Assembly: GCF_932526225.1 (NCBI RefSeq)
Contig: NC_064038.1
Location: 16,729,075-16,793,074, forward strand
Length of the DNA: 64,000 nt
Reading direction: 5' to 3'
DNA from: Nematostella vectensis
Lineage: Eukaryota > Cnidaria > Anthozoa > Actiniaria > Edwardsiidae
In this document: in pieces, positions 14,342 to 28,938 of the stretch
Numbering within the stretch: the first letter of the stretch is position 1
Layout: each line of letters opens with the position of its first letter
Program-made: the position numbers and the translations under genes
Notes under the pieces: model-generated
What the model saw: the letters and a program-made list of their open reading frames with translations, nothing else
Told to the model about the DNA's origin: nothing
The model's database searches: none

Positions 14342-15449
14342 GGGTTTACTATCATACCAGTATGGGTTTACTATCATACCATTATGGGTTTGCTATCATA
14401 CCAGTATTGGTTTGCCATCATACCAGTATGGGTTTACTATCATAACAGTAGGGTTTACTATCATACCAGTAGGGTTTACCATCATAGCAGTATGGGTTTG
14501 CTATCATACCAGTATGGGTTTGCTATCATACCAGTATGGGTTTGCTATCATACCAGTATGGGTTTACTATTATACCAGTATGGGTTTACTATCATACCAG
14601 TATGAGTTTGCTATTATACCAGTATGGGTTTGCCATTATACCAGTATGGGTTTGCCATCATACCAGTATGGATTTACTATCATACCATTATGGGTTTGCT
14701 ATCATACCAGTATGGGTTTACTATCATACCAGTATGGGTTTACTATCATACCAGTATGGGTTTGCTATCATACCAGTATGGGTTTGCTATCATACCAGTA
14801 TGGGCTTGCTATCATACCAGTATGGGTTTACTATCATACCATTATGGGTTTGCTATCATACCAGTATGGGTTTACTATCATACCATTATGGGTTTGCTAT
14901 CATACCAGTATGGGTTTGCCATCATACCAGTATGGGTTTGCCGTCATACCAGTATGGGTTTGCTATCATACCATTATGGGTTTGCTATCATACCAGTATG
15001 GGTTTGCCATCATACCAGTATGGGTTTACTATCATACCAGTAGGGTTTACTATCATACCAGTAGGGTTTACCATCATAGCAGTATGGGTTTGCTATCATA
15101 CCAGTATGGGTTTGCTATCATACCAGTATGGGTTTGCTATCATACCAGTATAGGTTTGCTATCATACCAGTATGGGTTTACTATCATACCAGTATGGGTT
15201 TACTATCATACCAGTATGGGTTTACCATCATAGCAGTATGGGTTTGCTATCATACCAGTATGGGTTTGCTATTATACCAGTATGGGTTTGCTATCATACC
15301 AGTATGGGTTTACCATCATAGCAGTATGGGTTTGCTATCATACCAGTATGGGTTTGCTATCCTACCAGTATGGGTTTGCTATCATACCAGTATGGGTTTG
15401 CTATCATACCAGTATGGGTTTGCTATCATACCAGTATGGGTTTACTATC
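14342..15449 (+). repeat. Internal duplication at 2,057-bp spacing, second member
   Basis: Second member of the pair described for 12285-13392. The roughly 950 bp between the two members is itself assembled from pieces resembling 12.5 kb and 11.8 kb, which points to more than one recombination step. Confidence 0.75.
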
Positions 15450-18400
15450 ATACAAGTATGGGTTTACTATCATACCATTATGGGTTTGCTATCATACCAG
15501 TATGGGTTTGCCATCATACCAGTATGGGTTTACTATCATACCAGTAGGGTTTACTATCATACCAGTAGGGTTTACCATCATAGCAGTATGGGTTTGCTAT
15601 CATACCAGTATGGGTTTGCTATCATACCAGTATGGGCTTGCTATCATACCAGTATGGGTTTACTATCATACCATTATGGGTTTGCTATCATACCAGTATG
15701 GGTTTGCCATCATACCAGTATGGGTTTACTATCATACCAGTAGGGTTTACTATCACACCAGTAGGGTTTACCATCATAGCAGTATTGTGTTTGCTATCAT
15801 ACCAGTATGGGTTTGCTATCATACCAGTAAGGGTTTGCTATCATACCAGTATGGGTTTGCTATCATACCAGTATGGGTTTACTATCATACCAGTATGGGT
15901 TTACTATCATACCATTATGGGTTTGCTATCATACCAGTATGGGTTTGCCATCATACCAGTATGGGTTTACTATCATACCAGTAGGGTTTACTATCATACC
16001 AGTAGGGTTTACCATCATAGCAGTATGGGTTTGCTATCATACCAGTATGGGTTTGCTATCATACCAGTATGGGTTTGCTATCATACCAGTATGGGTTTAC
16101 TATTATACCAGTATGGGTTTACTATCATACCAGTATGGGTTTGCTATCATACCAGTATGGGTTTCCTATCATACCAGTATGGGTTTACTATCATACCATT
16201 ATGGGTTTGCTATCATACCAGTATGGGTTTACTATCATACCAGTATGGGTTTACTATCATACCAGTATGGGTTTGCTATCATACCAGTATGGGTTTGCTA
16301 TCATACCAGTATGGGTTTACTATCATACCAGTATGGGTTTACCATCATAGCAGTATGGGTTTGCTATCATACCAATATGGGTTTGCTATGATACCAGTAT
16401 GGGTTTGCTATCATACCAGTATGGGTTTACCATCATAGCAGTATGGGTTTGCTATCATACCAGTATGGGTTTACTATCATACCAGTATGAGTTTGCTATC
16501 ATACCAGTATGGGTTTGCCATGATACCAGTATGGGGTTGCCATCATACCAGTATGGGTTTACTATCATACCATTATGGGTTTGCTATCATACCAGTATGG
16601 GTTTGCCATCATACCAGTATGGGTTTACTATCATACCAGTAGGGTTTACTATCATACCAGTAGGGTTTACCATCATAGCAGTATGGGTTTGCTATCATAC
16701 CAGTATGGGTTTGCTATCATACCAGTATGGGTTTGCTATCATACCAGTATGGGTTTACTATCATACCATTATGGGTTTGCTATCATACCAGTATGGGTTT
16801 GCCATCATACCAGTATGGGTTTACTATCATACCAGTAGGGTTTACTATCACACCAGTAGGGTTTACCATCATAGCAGTATTGTGTTTGCTATCATACCAG
16901 TATGGGTTTGCTATCATACCAGTATGGGTTTGCTATCATACCAGTATGGGTTTGCTATCATACCAGTATGGGTTTACTATCATACCAGTATGGGTTTACT
17001 ATCATACCATTATGGGTTTGCTATCATACCAGTATGGGTTTGCCATCATACCAGTATGGGTTTACTATCATACCAGTAGGGTTTACTATCATACCAGTAG
17101 GGTTTACTATCATAGCAGTATGGGTTTGCTATCATACCAGTATGGGTTTGCCATCATACCAGTATGGGTTTACTATCATACCAGTATGGGTTTACTATCA
17201 TACCAGTATGGGTTTACTATCATACCAGTATGGGTTTACTATCATACCAGTATGGGTTTGCTATCATACCAGTAGGGTTTACTATCATACCAGTATGGGT
17301 TTGCCATCATACCAGTATGGGTTTGCTATCATACCAGTTTTGTTTTGCCGTCATACCAGTATGGGTTTGCTATTATACCAGTATGGGTTTGCCATCATAC
17401 CAGTATGGGTTTTCCATCATACCAGTATGGGTTTGCTTTCATACCAGTATGGGTTTGCCATCATACCAGTATGGGTTCACTATCATACCAGTAGGGTTTA
17501 CTATCATACCAGTAGGTTTTACCATCATAGCAGTATGGGTTTGCTATCATACCAGTATGGGTTTGCTATCATACCAGTATGGGTTTGCTATCATACCAGT
17601 ATGGGTTTACTATTATACCAGTATGGGTTTACTATCATACCAGTATAAGTTTGCTATCATACCAGTATGGTTTGCTATCATACCAGTATGGGTTTACTAT
17701 CATACCAGTATGGGTTTACTATCATACCATTATGGGTTTGCTATCATACCAGTATGGGTTTGCCATCATACCAGTATGGGTTTACTATCATACCAGTATG
17801 GTTTACTATCATACCAGTAGGGTTTACCATCATAGCAGTATTGTGTTTGCTATCATACCAGTATGGGTTTGCTATCATACCAGTATGGGTTTGCTATCAT
17901 ACCAGTATGGGTTTACTATCATACCAGTATGGGTTTACTATCATACCATTATGGGTTTGCTATCATATCAGTATGGGTTTGCCATCATACCAGTATGGGT
18001 TTACTATCATACCAGTAGGGTTTACTATCATACCAGTAGGGTTTACTATCATAGCAGTATGGGTTTGCTATCATACCAGTATGGGTTTGCCATCATACCA
18101 GTATGGGTTTACTATCATACCAGTATGGGTTTACTATCATACCAGTATGGGTTTACTATCATACCAGTATGGGTTTACTATCATACCAGTATGGGTTTGC
18201 TATCATACCAGTAGGGTTTACTATCATACCAGTATGGGTTTGCCATCATACCAGTATGGGTTTGCTATCATACCAGTTTTGTTTTGCCGTCATACCAGTA
18301 TGGGTTTGCTATTATACCAGTATGGGTTTGCCATCATACCAGTATGGGTTTTCCATCATACCAGTATGGGTTTGCTTTCATACCAGTATGGGTTTGCCAT

Positions 18401-19571
18401 CATACCAGTATGGGTTTGCCATCATACCAGTATGGGTTTGCCGTCATACCAGTATTGGTTTGCCATCATACCAGTATGTGTTTGCTATCATACCAGTATG
18501 GGTTTACTATCATACCAGTATGGGTTTACTATCATACCAGTATGGGTTTACTATCATACCATTATGGGTTTGCTATCATACCAGTATGGGTTTGCCATCA
18601 TACCAGTATGGGTTTACTATCATACCAGTAGGGTTTACTATCATACCAGTAGGGTTTACCATCATAGCAGTATTGTGTTTGCTATCATACCAGTATGGGT
18701 TTGCTATTATACCAGTATGGGTTTGCTATCATACCAGTATGGGTTTGCTATTATACCAGTATGGGTTTACTATCATACCAGTATGGGTTTACTATCATAC
18801 CATTATATGTTTGCTATCATACCAGTATGGGTTTGCCATCATACCAGTATGGGTTTACTATCATACCAGTAGGGTTTACTATCATACCAGTAGGGTTTAC
18901 CATCATAGCAGTATGGTTTTGCTATCATACCAGTATGGGTTTGCTATCATACCAGTATGGGTTTGCTATCATACCAGTATGGGTTTACTATCATACCAGT
19001 ATGGGTTTACTATCATACCAGTATGAGTTTGCTATCATACCAGTATGGGTTTGCCATTATACCAGTATGGGTTTGCCATCATACCAGTATGGGTTTGCCA
19101 TCATACCAGTATTGGTTTGCCATCATACCAGTATGGGTTTGCTATCATACCAGTATGGGTTTAATATCATACCAGTATGGGTTTGCCATCATACCAGTAT
19201 GGGTTTGCCATCATACCAGTATGGGTTTGCCATCATACCAGTAGGGTTTACTATCATACCAGTATGGGTTTGCCATCATACCAGTATGGGTTTGCTATCA
19301 TACCAGTATGGGTTTGCCATCATACCAGTATGGGTTTGCCATCATACCAGTATGGGTTTGCTGTCATAGCAGTATGGGTTTGCCATCATACCAGTATGGG
19401 TTTGCTATCATACCATTATGGGTTTACTATCATACCAGTAGGGTTTGCTATCATACCAGTATGGGCTTACTATCATACCAGTATGGGCTTACTATCATAC
19501 CAGTATGGGTTTGCCATCATACCAGTAGGGTTTACTATCATACCAGTATGGGTTTGCCATCATACCAGTAG

Positions 19572-22500
19572 GGTTTACTATCATACCAGTAGGGTTTACT
19601 ATCATACCAGTAGGGTTTACCATCATAGCAGTATTGTGTTTGCTATCATACCAGTATGGGCTTGCTATCATACCAGTATGGGTTTGCTATCATACCAGTA
19701 TAGGTTTGCTATCATACCAGTATGGGTTTACTATCATACCAGTATGGGTTTACTATCATACCATTATGGGTTTGCTATCATACCAGTATGGGTTTGCCAT
19801 CATACCAGTATGGGTTTACTATCATACCAGTAGGGTTTACTATCATACCAGTAGGGTTTACCATCATAGCAGTATGGGTTTGCTATCATACCAGTATGGG
19901 TTTGCTATCATACCAGTATGGGTTTGCTATCATACCAGTATGGGTTTACTATTATACCAGTATGGGTTTACTATCATACCAGTATGAGTTTGCTATCATA
20001 CCAGTATGGGTTTGCCATTATACCAGTATGGGTTTGCCATCATACCAGTATGGGTTTACTATCATACCATTATGGGTTTGCTATCATACCAGTATGGGTT
20101 TACTATCATACCAGTATGGGTTTACTATCATACCAGTATGGGTTTGCTATCATACCAGTATGGGTTTGCTATCATACCAGTATGGGCTTGCTATCATACC
20201 AGTATGGGTTTACTATCATACCATTATGGGTTTGCTATCATACCAGTATGGGTTTACTATCATACCATTATGGGTTTGCTATCATACCAGTATGGGTTTG
20301 CCATCATACCAGTATGGGTTTACTATCATACCAGTATGGGTTTGCCATCATACCAGTATGGGCTTACTATCATACCAGTTTGGGTTTGCTATCATACCAG
20401 TATGGGTTTGCTATCATACCAGTATGGGTTTGCCATCATACCAGTATTGGTTTGCCATCATACCAGTATGGGTTTGCTATCATACCGGTATGGGTTTAAT
20501 ATCATACCAGTATGGGTTTGCCATCATACCAGTATGGGTTTGCCATCATACCAGTATGGGTTTGCCATCATACCAGTAGGGTTTACTATCATACCAGTAT
20601 GGGTTTGCTATCATACCAGTATGGGTTTGCTATCATACCAGTATGGGCTTACTATCATACCAGTATGGGTTTGCTATCATACCAGTATGGGTTTACTATC
20701 ATACCATTATGGGTTTGCTATCATACCAGTATGGGTTTGCTATCCTACCAGTATGGGTTTGCTATCATACCAGTATGGGTTTGCTATCATACCAGTATGG
20801 GTTTGCTATCATACCAGTATGGTTTTACTATCATACAAGTATGGGTTTACTATCATACCATTATGGGTTTGCTATCATACCAGTATGGGTTTGCCATCAT
20901 ACCAGTATGGGTTTACTATCATACCAGTAGGGTTTACTATCATACCAGTAGGGTTTACCATCATAGCAGTATGGGTTTGCTATCATACCAGTATGGGTTT
21001 GCTATCATACCAGTATGGGCTTGCTATCATACCAGTATGGGTTTACTATCATACCATTATGGGTTTGCTATCATACCAGTATGGGTTTGCCATCATACCA
21101 GTATGGGTTTACTATCATACCAGTAGGGTTTACTATCACACCAGTAGGGTTTACCATCATAGCAGTATTGTGTTTGCTATCATACCAGTATGGGTTTGCT
21201 ATCATACCAGTAAGGGTTTGCTATCATACCAGTATGGGTTTGCCATCATACCAGTATGGGTTTACTATCATACCAGTATGGGTTTACTATCATACCATTA
21301 TGGGTTTGCCATCATACCAGTATGGGTTTGCCGTCATACCAGTATTGGTTTGCCATCATACCAGTATGGGTTTGCTATCATACCAGTATGGGTTTACTAT
21401 CATACCAGTATGGGTTTACTATCATACCAGTATGGGTTTACTATCATACCATTATGGGTTTGCTATCATACCAGTATGGGTTTGCCATCATACCAGTATG
21501 GGTTTACTATCATAACAGTAGGGTTTACTATCATACCAGTAGGGTTTACCATCATAGCAGTATGGGTTTGCTATCATACCAGTATGGGTTTGCTATCATA
21601 CCAGTATGGGTTTGCTATCATACCAGTATGGGTTTACTATCATACCAGTATGGGTTTACTATCATACCAGTATGGGTTTACTATCATACCATTATGGGTT
21701 TGCTATCATACCAGTATTGGTTTGCCATCATACCAGTATGGGTTTACTATCATAACAGTAGGGTTTACTATCATACCAGTAGGGTTTACCATCATAGCAG
21801 TATGGGTTTGCTATCATACCAGTATGGGTTTGCTATCATACCAGTATGGGTTTGCTATCATACCAGTATGGGTTTACTATTATACCAGTATGGGTTTACT
21901 ATCATACCAGTATGAGTTTGCTATTATACCAGTATGGGTTTGCCATTATACCAGTATGGGTTTGCCATCATACCAGTATGGATTTACTATCATACCATTA
22001 TGGGTTTGCTATCATACCAGTATGGGTTTACTATCATACCAGTATGGGTTTACTATCATACCAGTATGGGTTTGCTATCATACCAGTATGGGTTTGCTAT
22101 CATACCAGTATGGGCTTGCTATCATACCAGTATGGGTTTACTATCATACCATTATGGGTTTGCTATCATACCAGTATGGGTTTACTATCATACCATTATG
22201 GGTTTGCTATCATACCAGTATGGGTTTGCCATCATACCAGTATGGGTTTGCCGTCATACCAGTATGGGTTTGCTATCATACCATTATGGGTTTGCTATCA
22301 TACCAGTATGGGTTTGCCATCATACCAGTATGGGTTTACTATCATACCAGTAGGGTTTACTATCATACCAGTAGGGTTTACCATCATAGCAGTATGGGTT
22401 TGCTATCATACCAGTATGGGTTTGCTATCATACCAGTATGGGTTTGCTATCATACCAGTATAGGTTTGCTATCATACCAGTATGGGTTTACTATCATACC

Positions 22501-25500
22501 AGTATGGGTTTACTATCATACCAGTATGGGTTTACCATCATAGCAGTATGGGTTTGCTATCATACCAGTATGGGTTTGCTATTATACCAGTATGGGTTTG
22601 CTATCATACCAGTATGGGTTTACCATCATAGCAGTATGGGTTTGCTATCATACCAGTATGGGTTTGCTATCCTACCAGTATGGGTTTGCTATCATACCAG
22701 TATGGGTTTGCTATCATACCAGTATGGGTTTGCTATCATACCAGTATGGGTTTACTATTATACCAGTATGGGTTTGCCATTATACCAGTATGGGTTTGCC
22801 ATCATACCAGTATGGATTTACTATCATACCATTATGGGTTTGCTATCATACCAGTAGGGTTTACCATCATAGCAGTATTGTGTTTGCTATCATACCAGTA
22901 TGGGTTTGCTATCATACCAGTAAGGGTTTGCTATCATACCAGTATGGGTTTGCCATCATACCAGTATGGGTTTACTATCATACCAGTATGGGTTTACTAT
23001 CATACCATTATGGGTTTGCCATCATACCAGTATGGGTTTGCCGTCATACCAGTATTGGTTTGCCATCATACCAGTATGGGTTTGCTATCATACCAGTATG
23101 GGTTTACTATCATACCAGTATGGGTTTACTATCATACCAGTATGGGTTTACTATCATACCATTATGGGTTTGCTATCATACCAGTATGGGTTTGCCATCA
23201 TACCAGTATGGGTTTACTATCATAACAGTAGGGTTTACTATCATACCAGTAGGGTTTACTATCATACCAGTAGGGTTTACCATCATAGCAGTATGGGTTT
23301 GCTATCATACCAGTATAGGTTTGCTATCATACCAGTATGGGTTTACTATCATACCAGTATGGGTTTACTATCATACCATTATGGGTTTGCTATCATACCA
23401 GTATTGGTTTGCCATCATACCAGTATGGGTTTACTATCATAACAGTAGGGTTTACTATCATACCAGTAGGGTTTACCATCATAGCAGTATGGGTTTGCTA
23501 TCATACCAGTATGGGTTTGCTATCATACCATTATGGGTTTGCTATCATACCAGTATGGGTTTGCCATCATACCAGTATGGGTTTACTATCATAACAGTAG
23601 GGTTTACTATCATACCAGTAGGGTTTGCTATCATACCAGTATGGGCTTGCTATCATACCAGTATGGGTTTGCTATCATACCAGTATAGGTTTGCTATCAT
23701 ACCAGTATGGGTTTACTATCATACCAGTATGGGTTTACTATCATACCATTATGGGTTTGCTATCATACCAGTATTGGTTTGCCATCATACCAGTATGGGT
23801 TTACTATCATAACAGTAGGGTTTACTATCATACCAGTAGGGTTTACCATCATAGCAGTATGGGTTTGCTATCATACCAGTATGGGTTTGCTATCATACCA
23901 GTATGGGTTTGCTATCATACCAGTATGGGTTTACTATTATACCAGTATGGGTTTACTATCATACCAGTATGAGTTTGCTATTATACCAGTATGGGTTTGC
24001 CATTATACCAGTATGGGTTTGCCATCATACCAGTATGGATTTACTATCATACCATTATGGGTTTGCTATCATACCAGTATGGGTTTACTATCATACCAGT
24101 ATGGGTTTACTATCATACCAGTATGGGTTTGCTATCATACCAGTATGGGTTTGCTATCATACCAGTATGGGCTTGCTATCATACCAGTATGGGTTTACTA
24201 TCATACCATTATGGGTTTGCTATCATACCAGTATGGGTTTACTATCATACCATTATGGGTTTGCTATCATACCAGTATGGGTTTGCCATCATACCAGTAT
24301 GGGTTTGCCGTCATACCAGTATGGGTTTGCTATCATACCATTATGGGTTTGCTATCATACCAGTATGGGTTTGCCATCATACCAGTATGGGTTTACTATC
24401 ATACCAGTAGGGTTTACTATCATACCAGTAGGGTTTACCATCATAGCAGTATGGGTTTGCTATCATACCAGTATGGGTTTGCTATCATACCAGTATGGGT
24501 TTGCTATCATACCAGTATAGGTTTGCTATCATACCAGTATGGGTTTACTATCATACCAGTATGGGTTTACTATCATACCAGTATGGGTTTACCATCATAG
24601 CAGTATGGGTTTGCTATCATACCAGTATGGGTTTGCTATTATACCAGTATGGGTTTGCTATCATACCAGTATGGGTTTACCATCATAGCAGTATGGGTTT
24701 GCTATCATACCAGTATGGGTTTGCTATCCTACCAGTATGGGTTTGCTATCATACCAGTATGGGTTTGCTATCATACCAGTATGGGTTTGCTATCATACCA
24801 GTATGGGTTTACTATCATACAAGTATGGGTTTACTATCATACCATTATGGGTTTGCTATCATACCAGTATGGGTTTGCCATCATACCAGTATGGGTTTAC
24901 TATCATACCAGTAGGGTTTACTATCATACCAGTAGGGTTTACCATCATAGCAGTATGGGTTTGCTATCATACCAGTATGGGTTTGCTATCATACCAGTAT
25001 GGGCTTGCTATCATACCAGTATGGGTTTACTATCATACCATTATGGGTTTGCTATCATACCAGTATGGGTTTGCCATCATACCAGTATGGGTTTACTATC
25101 ATACCAGTAGGGTTTACTATCACACCAGTAGGGTTTACCATCATAGCAGTATTGTGTTTGCTATCATACCAGTATGGGTTTGCTATCATACCAGTAAGGG
25201 TTTGCTATCATACCAGTATGGGTTTGCTATCATACCAGTATGGGTTTACTATCATACCAGTATGGGTTTACTATCATACCATTATGGGTTTGCTATCATA
25301 CCAGTATGGGTTTGCCATCATACCAGTATGGGTTTACTATCATACCAGTAGGGTTTACTATCATACCAGTAGGGTTTACCATCATAGCAGTATGGGTTTG
25401 CTATCATACCAGTATGGGTTTGCTATCATACCAGTATGGGTTTGCTATCATACCAGTATGGGTTTACTATTATACCAGTATGGGTTTACTATCATACCAG

Positions 25501-28500
25501 TATGGGTTTGCTATCATACCAGTATGGGTTTCCTATCATACCAGTATGGGTTTACTATCATACCATTATGGGTTTGCTATCATACCAGTATGGGTTTACT
25601 ATCATACCAGTATGGGTTTACTATCATACCAGTATGGGTTTGCTATCATACCAGTATGGGTTTGCTATCATACCAGTATGGGTTTACTATCATACCAGTA
25701 TGGGTTTACCATCATAGCAGTATGGGTTTGCTATCATACCAATATGGGTTTGCTATGATACCAGTATGGGTTTGCTATCATACCAGTATGGGTTTACCAT
25801 CATAGCAGTATGGGTTTGCTATCATACCAGTATGGGTTTACTATCATACCAGTATGAGTTTGCTATCATACCAGTATGGGTTTGCCATGATACCAGTATG
25901 GGGTTGCCATCATACCAGTATGGGTTTACTATCATACCATTATGGGTTTGCTATCATACCAGTATGGGTTTGCCATCATACCAGTATGGGTTTACTATCA
26001 TACCAGTAGGGTTTACTATCATACCAGTAGGGTTTACCATCATAGCAGTATGGGTTTGCTATCATACCAGTATGGGTTTGCTATCATACCAGTATGGGTT
26101 TGCTATCATACCAGTATGGGTTTACTATCATACCATTATGGGTTTGCTATCATACCAGTATGGGTTTGCCATCATACCAGTATGGGTTTACTATCATACC
26201 AGTAGGGTTTACTATCACACCAGTAGGGTTTACCATCATAGCAGTATTGTGTTTGCTATCATACCAGTATGGGTTTGCTATCATACCAGTATGGGTTTGC
26301 TATCATACCAGTATGGGTTTGCTATCATACCAGTATGGGTTTACTATCATACCAGTATGGGTTTACTATCATACCATTATGGGTTTGCTATCATACCAGT
26401 ATGGGTTTGCCATCATACCAGTATGGGTTTACTATCATACCAGTAGGGTTTACTATCATACCAGTAGGGTTTACTATCATAGCAGTATGGGTTTGCTATC
26501 ATACCAGTATGGGTTTGCCATCATACCAGTATGGGTTTACTATCATACCAGTATGGGTTTACTATCATACCAGTATGGGTTTACTATCATACCAGTATGG
26601 GTTTACTATCATACCAGTATGGGTTTGCTATCATACCAGTAGGGTTTACTATCATACCAGTATGGGTTTGCCATCATACCAGTATGGGTTTGCTATCATA
26701 CCAGTTTTGTTTTGCCGTCATACCAGTATGGGTTTGCTATTATACCAGTATGGGTTTGCCATCATACCAGTATGGGTTTTCCATCATACCAGTATGGGTT
26801 TGCTTTCATACCAGTATGGGTTTGCCATCATACCAGTATGGGTTCACTATCATACCAGTAGGGTTTACTATCATACCAGTAGGTTTTACCATCATAGCAG
26901 TATGGGTTTGCTATCATACCAGTATGGGTTTGCTATCATACCAGTATGGGTTTGCTATCATACCAGTATGGGTTTACTATTATACCAGTATGGGTTTACT
27001 ATCATACCAGTATAAGTTTGCTATCATACCAGTATGGTTTGCTATCATACCAGTATGGGTTTACTATCATACCAGTATGGGTTTACTATCATACCATTAT
27101 GGGTTTGCTATCATACCAGTATGGGTTTGCCATCATACCAGTATGGGTTTACTATCATACCAGTATGGTTTACTATCATACCAGTAGGGTTTACCATCAT
27201 AGCAGTATTGTGTTTGCTATCATACCAGTATGGGTTTGCTATCATACCAGTATGGGTTTGCTATCATACCAGTATGGGTTTACTATCATACCAGTATGGG
27301 TTTACTATCATACCATTATGGGTTTGCTATCATATCAGTATGGGTTTGCCATCATACCAGTATGGGTTTACTATCATACCAGTAGGGTTTACTATCATAC
27401 CAGTAGGGTTTACTATCATAGCAGTATGGGTTTGCTATCATACCAGTATGGGTTTGCCATCATACCAGTATGGGTTTACTATCATACCAGTATGGGTTTA
27501 CTATCATACCAGTATGGGTTTACTATCATACCAGTATGGGTTTACTATCATACCAGTATGGGTTTGCTATCATACCAGTAGGGTTTACTATCATACCAGT
27601 ATGGGTTTGCCATCATACCAGTATGGGTTTGCTATCATACCAGTTTTGTTTTGCCGTCATACCAGTATGGGTTTGCTATTATACCAGTATGGGTTTGCCA
27701 TCATACCAGTATGGGTTTTCCATCATACCAGTATGGGTTTGCTTTCATACCAGTATGGGTTTGCCATCATACCAGTATGGGTTTGCCATCATACCAGTAT
27801 GGGTTTGCCGTCATACCAGTATTGGTTTGCCATCATACCAGTATGTGTTTGCTATCATACCAGTATGGGTTTACTATCATACCAGTATGGGTTTACTATC
27901 ATACCAGTATGGGTTTACTATCATACCATTATGGGTTTGCTATCATACCAGTATGGGTTTGCCATCATACCAGTATGGGTTTACTATCATACCAGTAGGG
28001 TTTACTATCATACCAGTAGGGTTTACCATCATAGCAGTATTGTGTTTGCTATCATACCAGTATGGGTTTGCTATTATACCAGTATGGGTTTGCTATCATA
28101 CCAGTATGGGTTTGCTATTATACCAGTATGGGTTTACTATCATACCAGTATGGGTTTACTATCATACCATTATATGTTTGCTATCATACCAGTATGGGTT
28201 TGCCATCATACCAGTATGGGTTTACTATCATACCAGTAGGGTTTACTATCATACCAGTAGGGTTTACCATCATAGCAGTATGGTTTTGCTATCATACCAG
28301 TATGGGTTTGCTATCATACCAGTATGGGTTTGCTATCATACCAGTATGGGTTTACTATCATACCAGTATGGGTTTACTATCATACCAGTATGAGTTTGCT
28401 ATCATACCAGTATGGGTTTGCCATTATACCAGTATGGGTTTGCCATCATACCAGTATGGGTTTGCCATCATACCAGTATTGGTTTGCCATCATACCAGTA

Positions 28501-28938
28501 TGGGTTTGCTATCATACCAGTATGGGTTTAATATCATACCAGTATGGGTTTGCCATCATACCAGTATGGGTTTGCCATCATACCAGTATGGGTTTGCCAT
28601 CATACCAGTAGGGTTTACTATCATACCAGTATGGGTTTGCCATCATACCAGTATGGGTTTGCTATCATACCAGTATGGGTTTGCCATCATACCAGTATGG
28701 GTTTGCCATCATACCAGTATGGGTTTGCTGTCATAGCAGTATGGGTTTGCCATCATACCAGTATGGGTTTGCTATCATACCATTATGGGTTTACTATCAT
28801 ACCAGTAGGGTTTGCTATCATACCAGTATGGGCTTACTATCATACCAGTATGGGCTTACTATCATACCAGTATGGGTTTGCCATCATACCAGTAGGGTTT
28901 ACTATCATACCAGTATGGGTTTGCCATCATACCAGTAG
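19572..28938 (+). repeat. 9,367-bp tandem higher-order unit, copy 2
   Basis: Head-to-tail second copy of 10205-19571 with almost no visible base changes, suggesting a recent duplication or ongoing homogenisation. After 28,938 the sequence leaves this pattern and enters a run of five 21-bp units (29062-29166). Confidence 0.9.

Larger units (their letters stand above)
10205..19571 (+). repeat. 9,367-bp tandem higher-order unit, copy 1
   Basis: Every landmark variant tested in this stretch recurs exactly 9,367 bp to the right. Examples are the TAAGGG unit near 15,828 and 25,195, the GGGTTTAATATC unit near 11,128 and 20,495, and CAGTTTTGTTTTG near 17,335 and 26,702. The left boundary is where the two copies stop agreeing, just before the paired 21-bp units at about 10.2 and 19.57 kb. 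The two copies abut directly. Confidence 0.9.
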
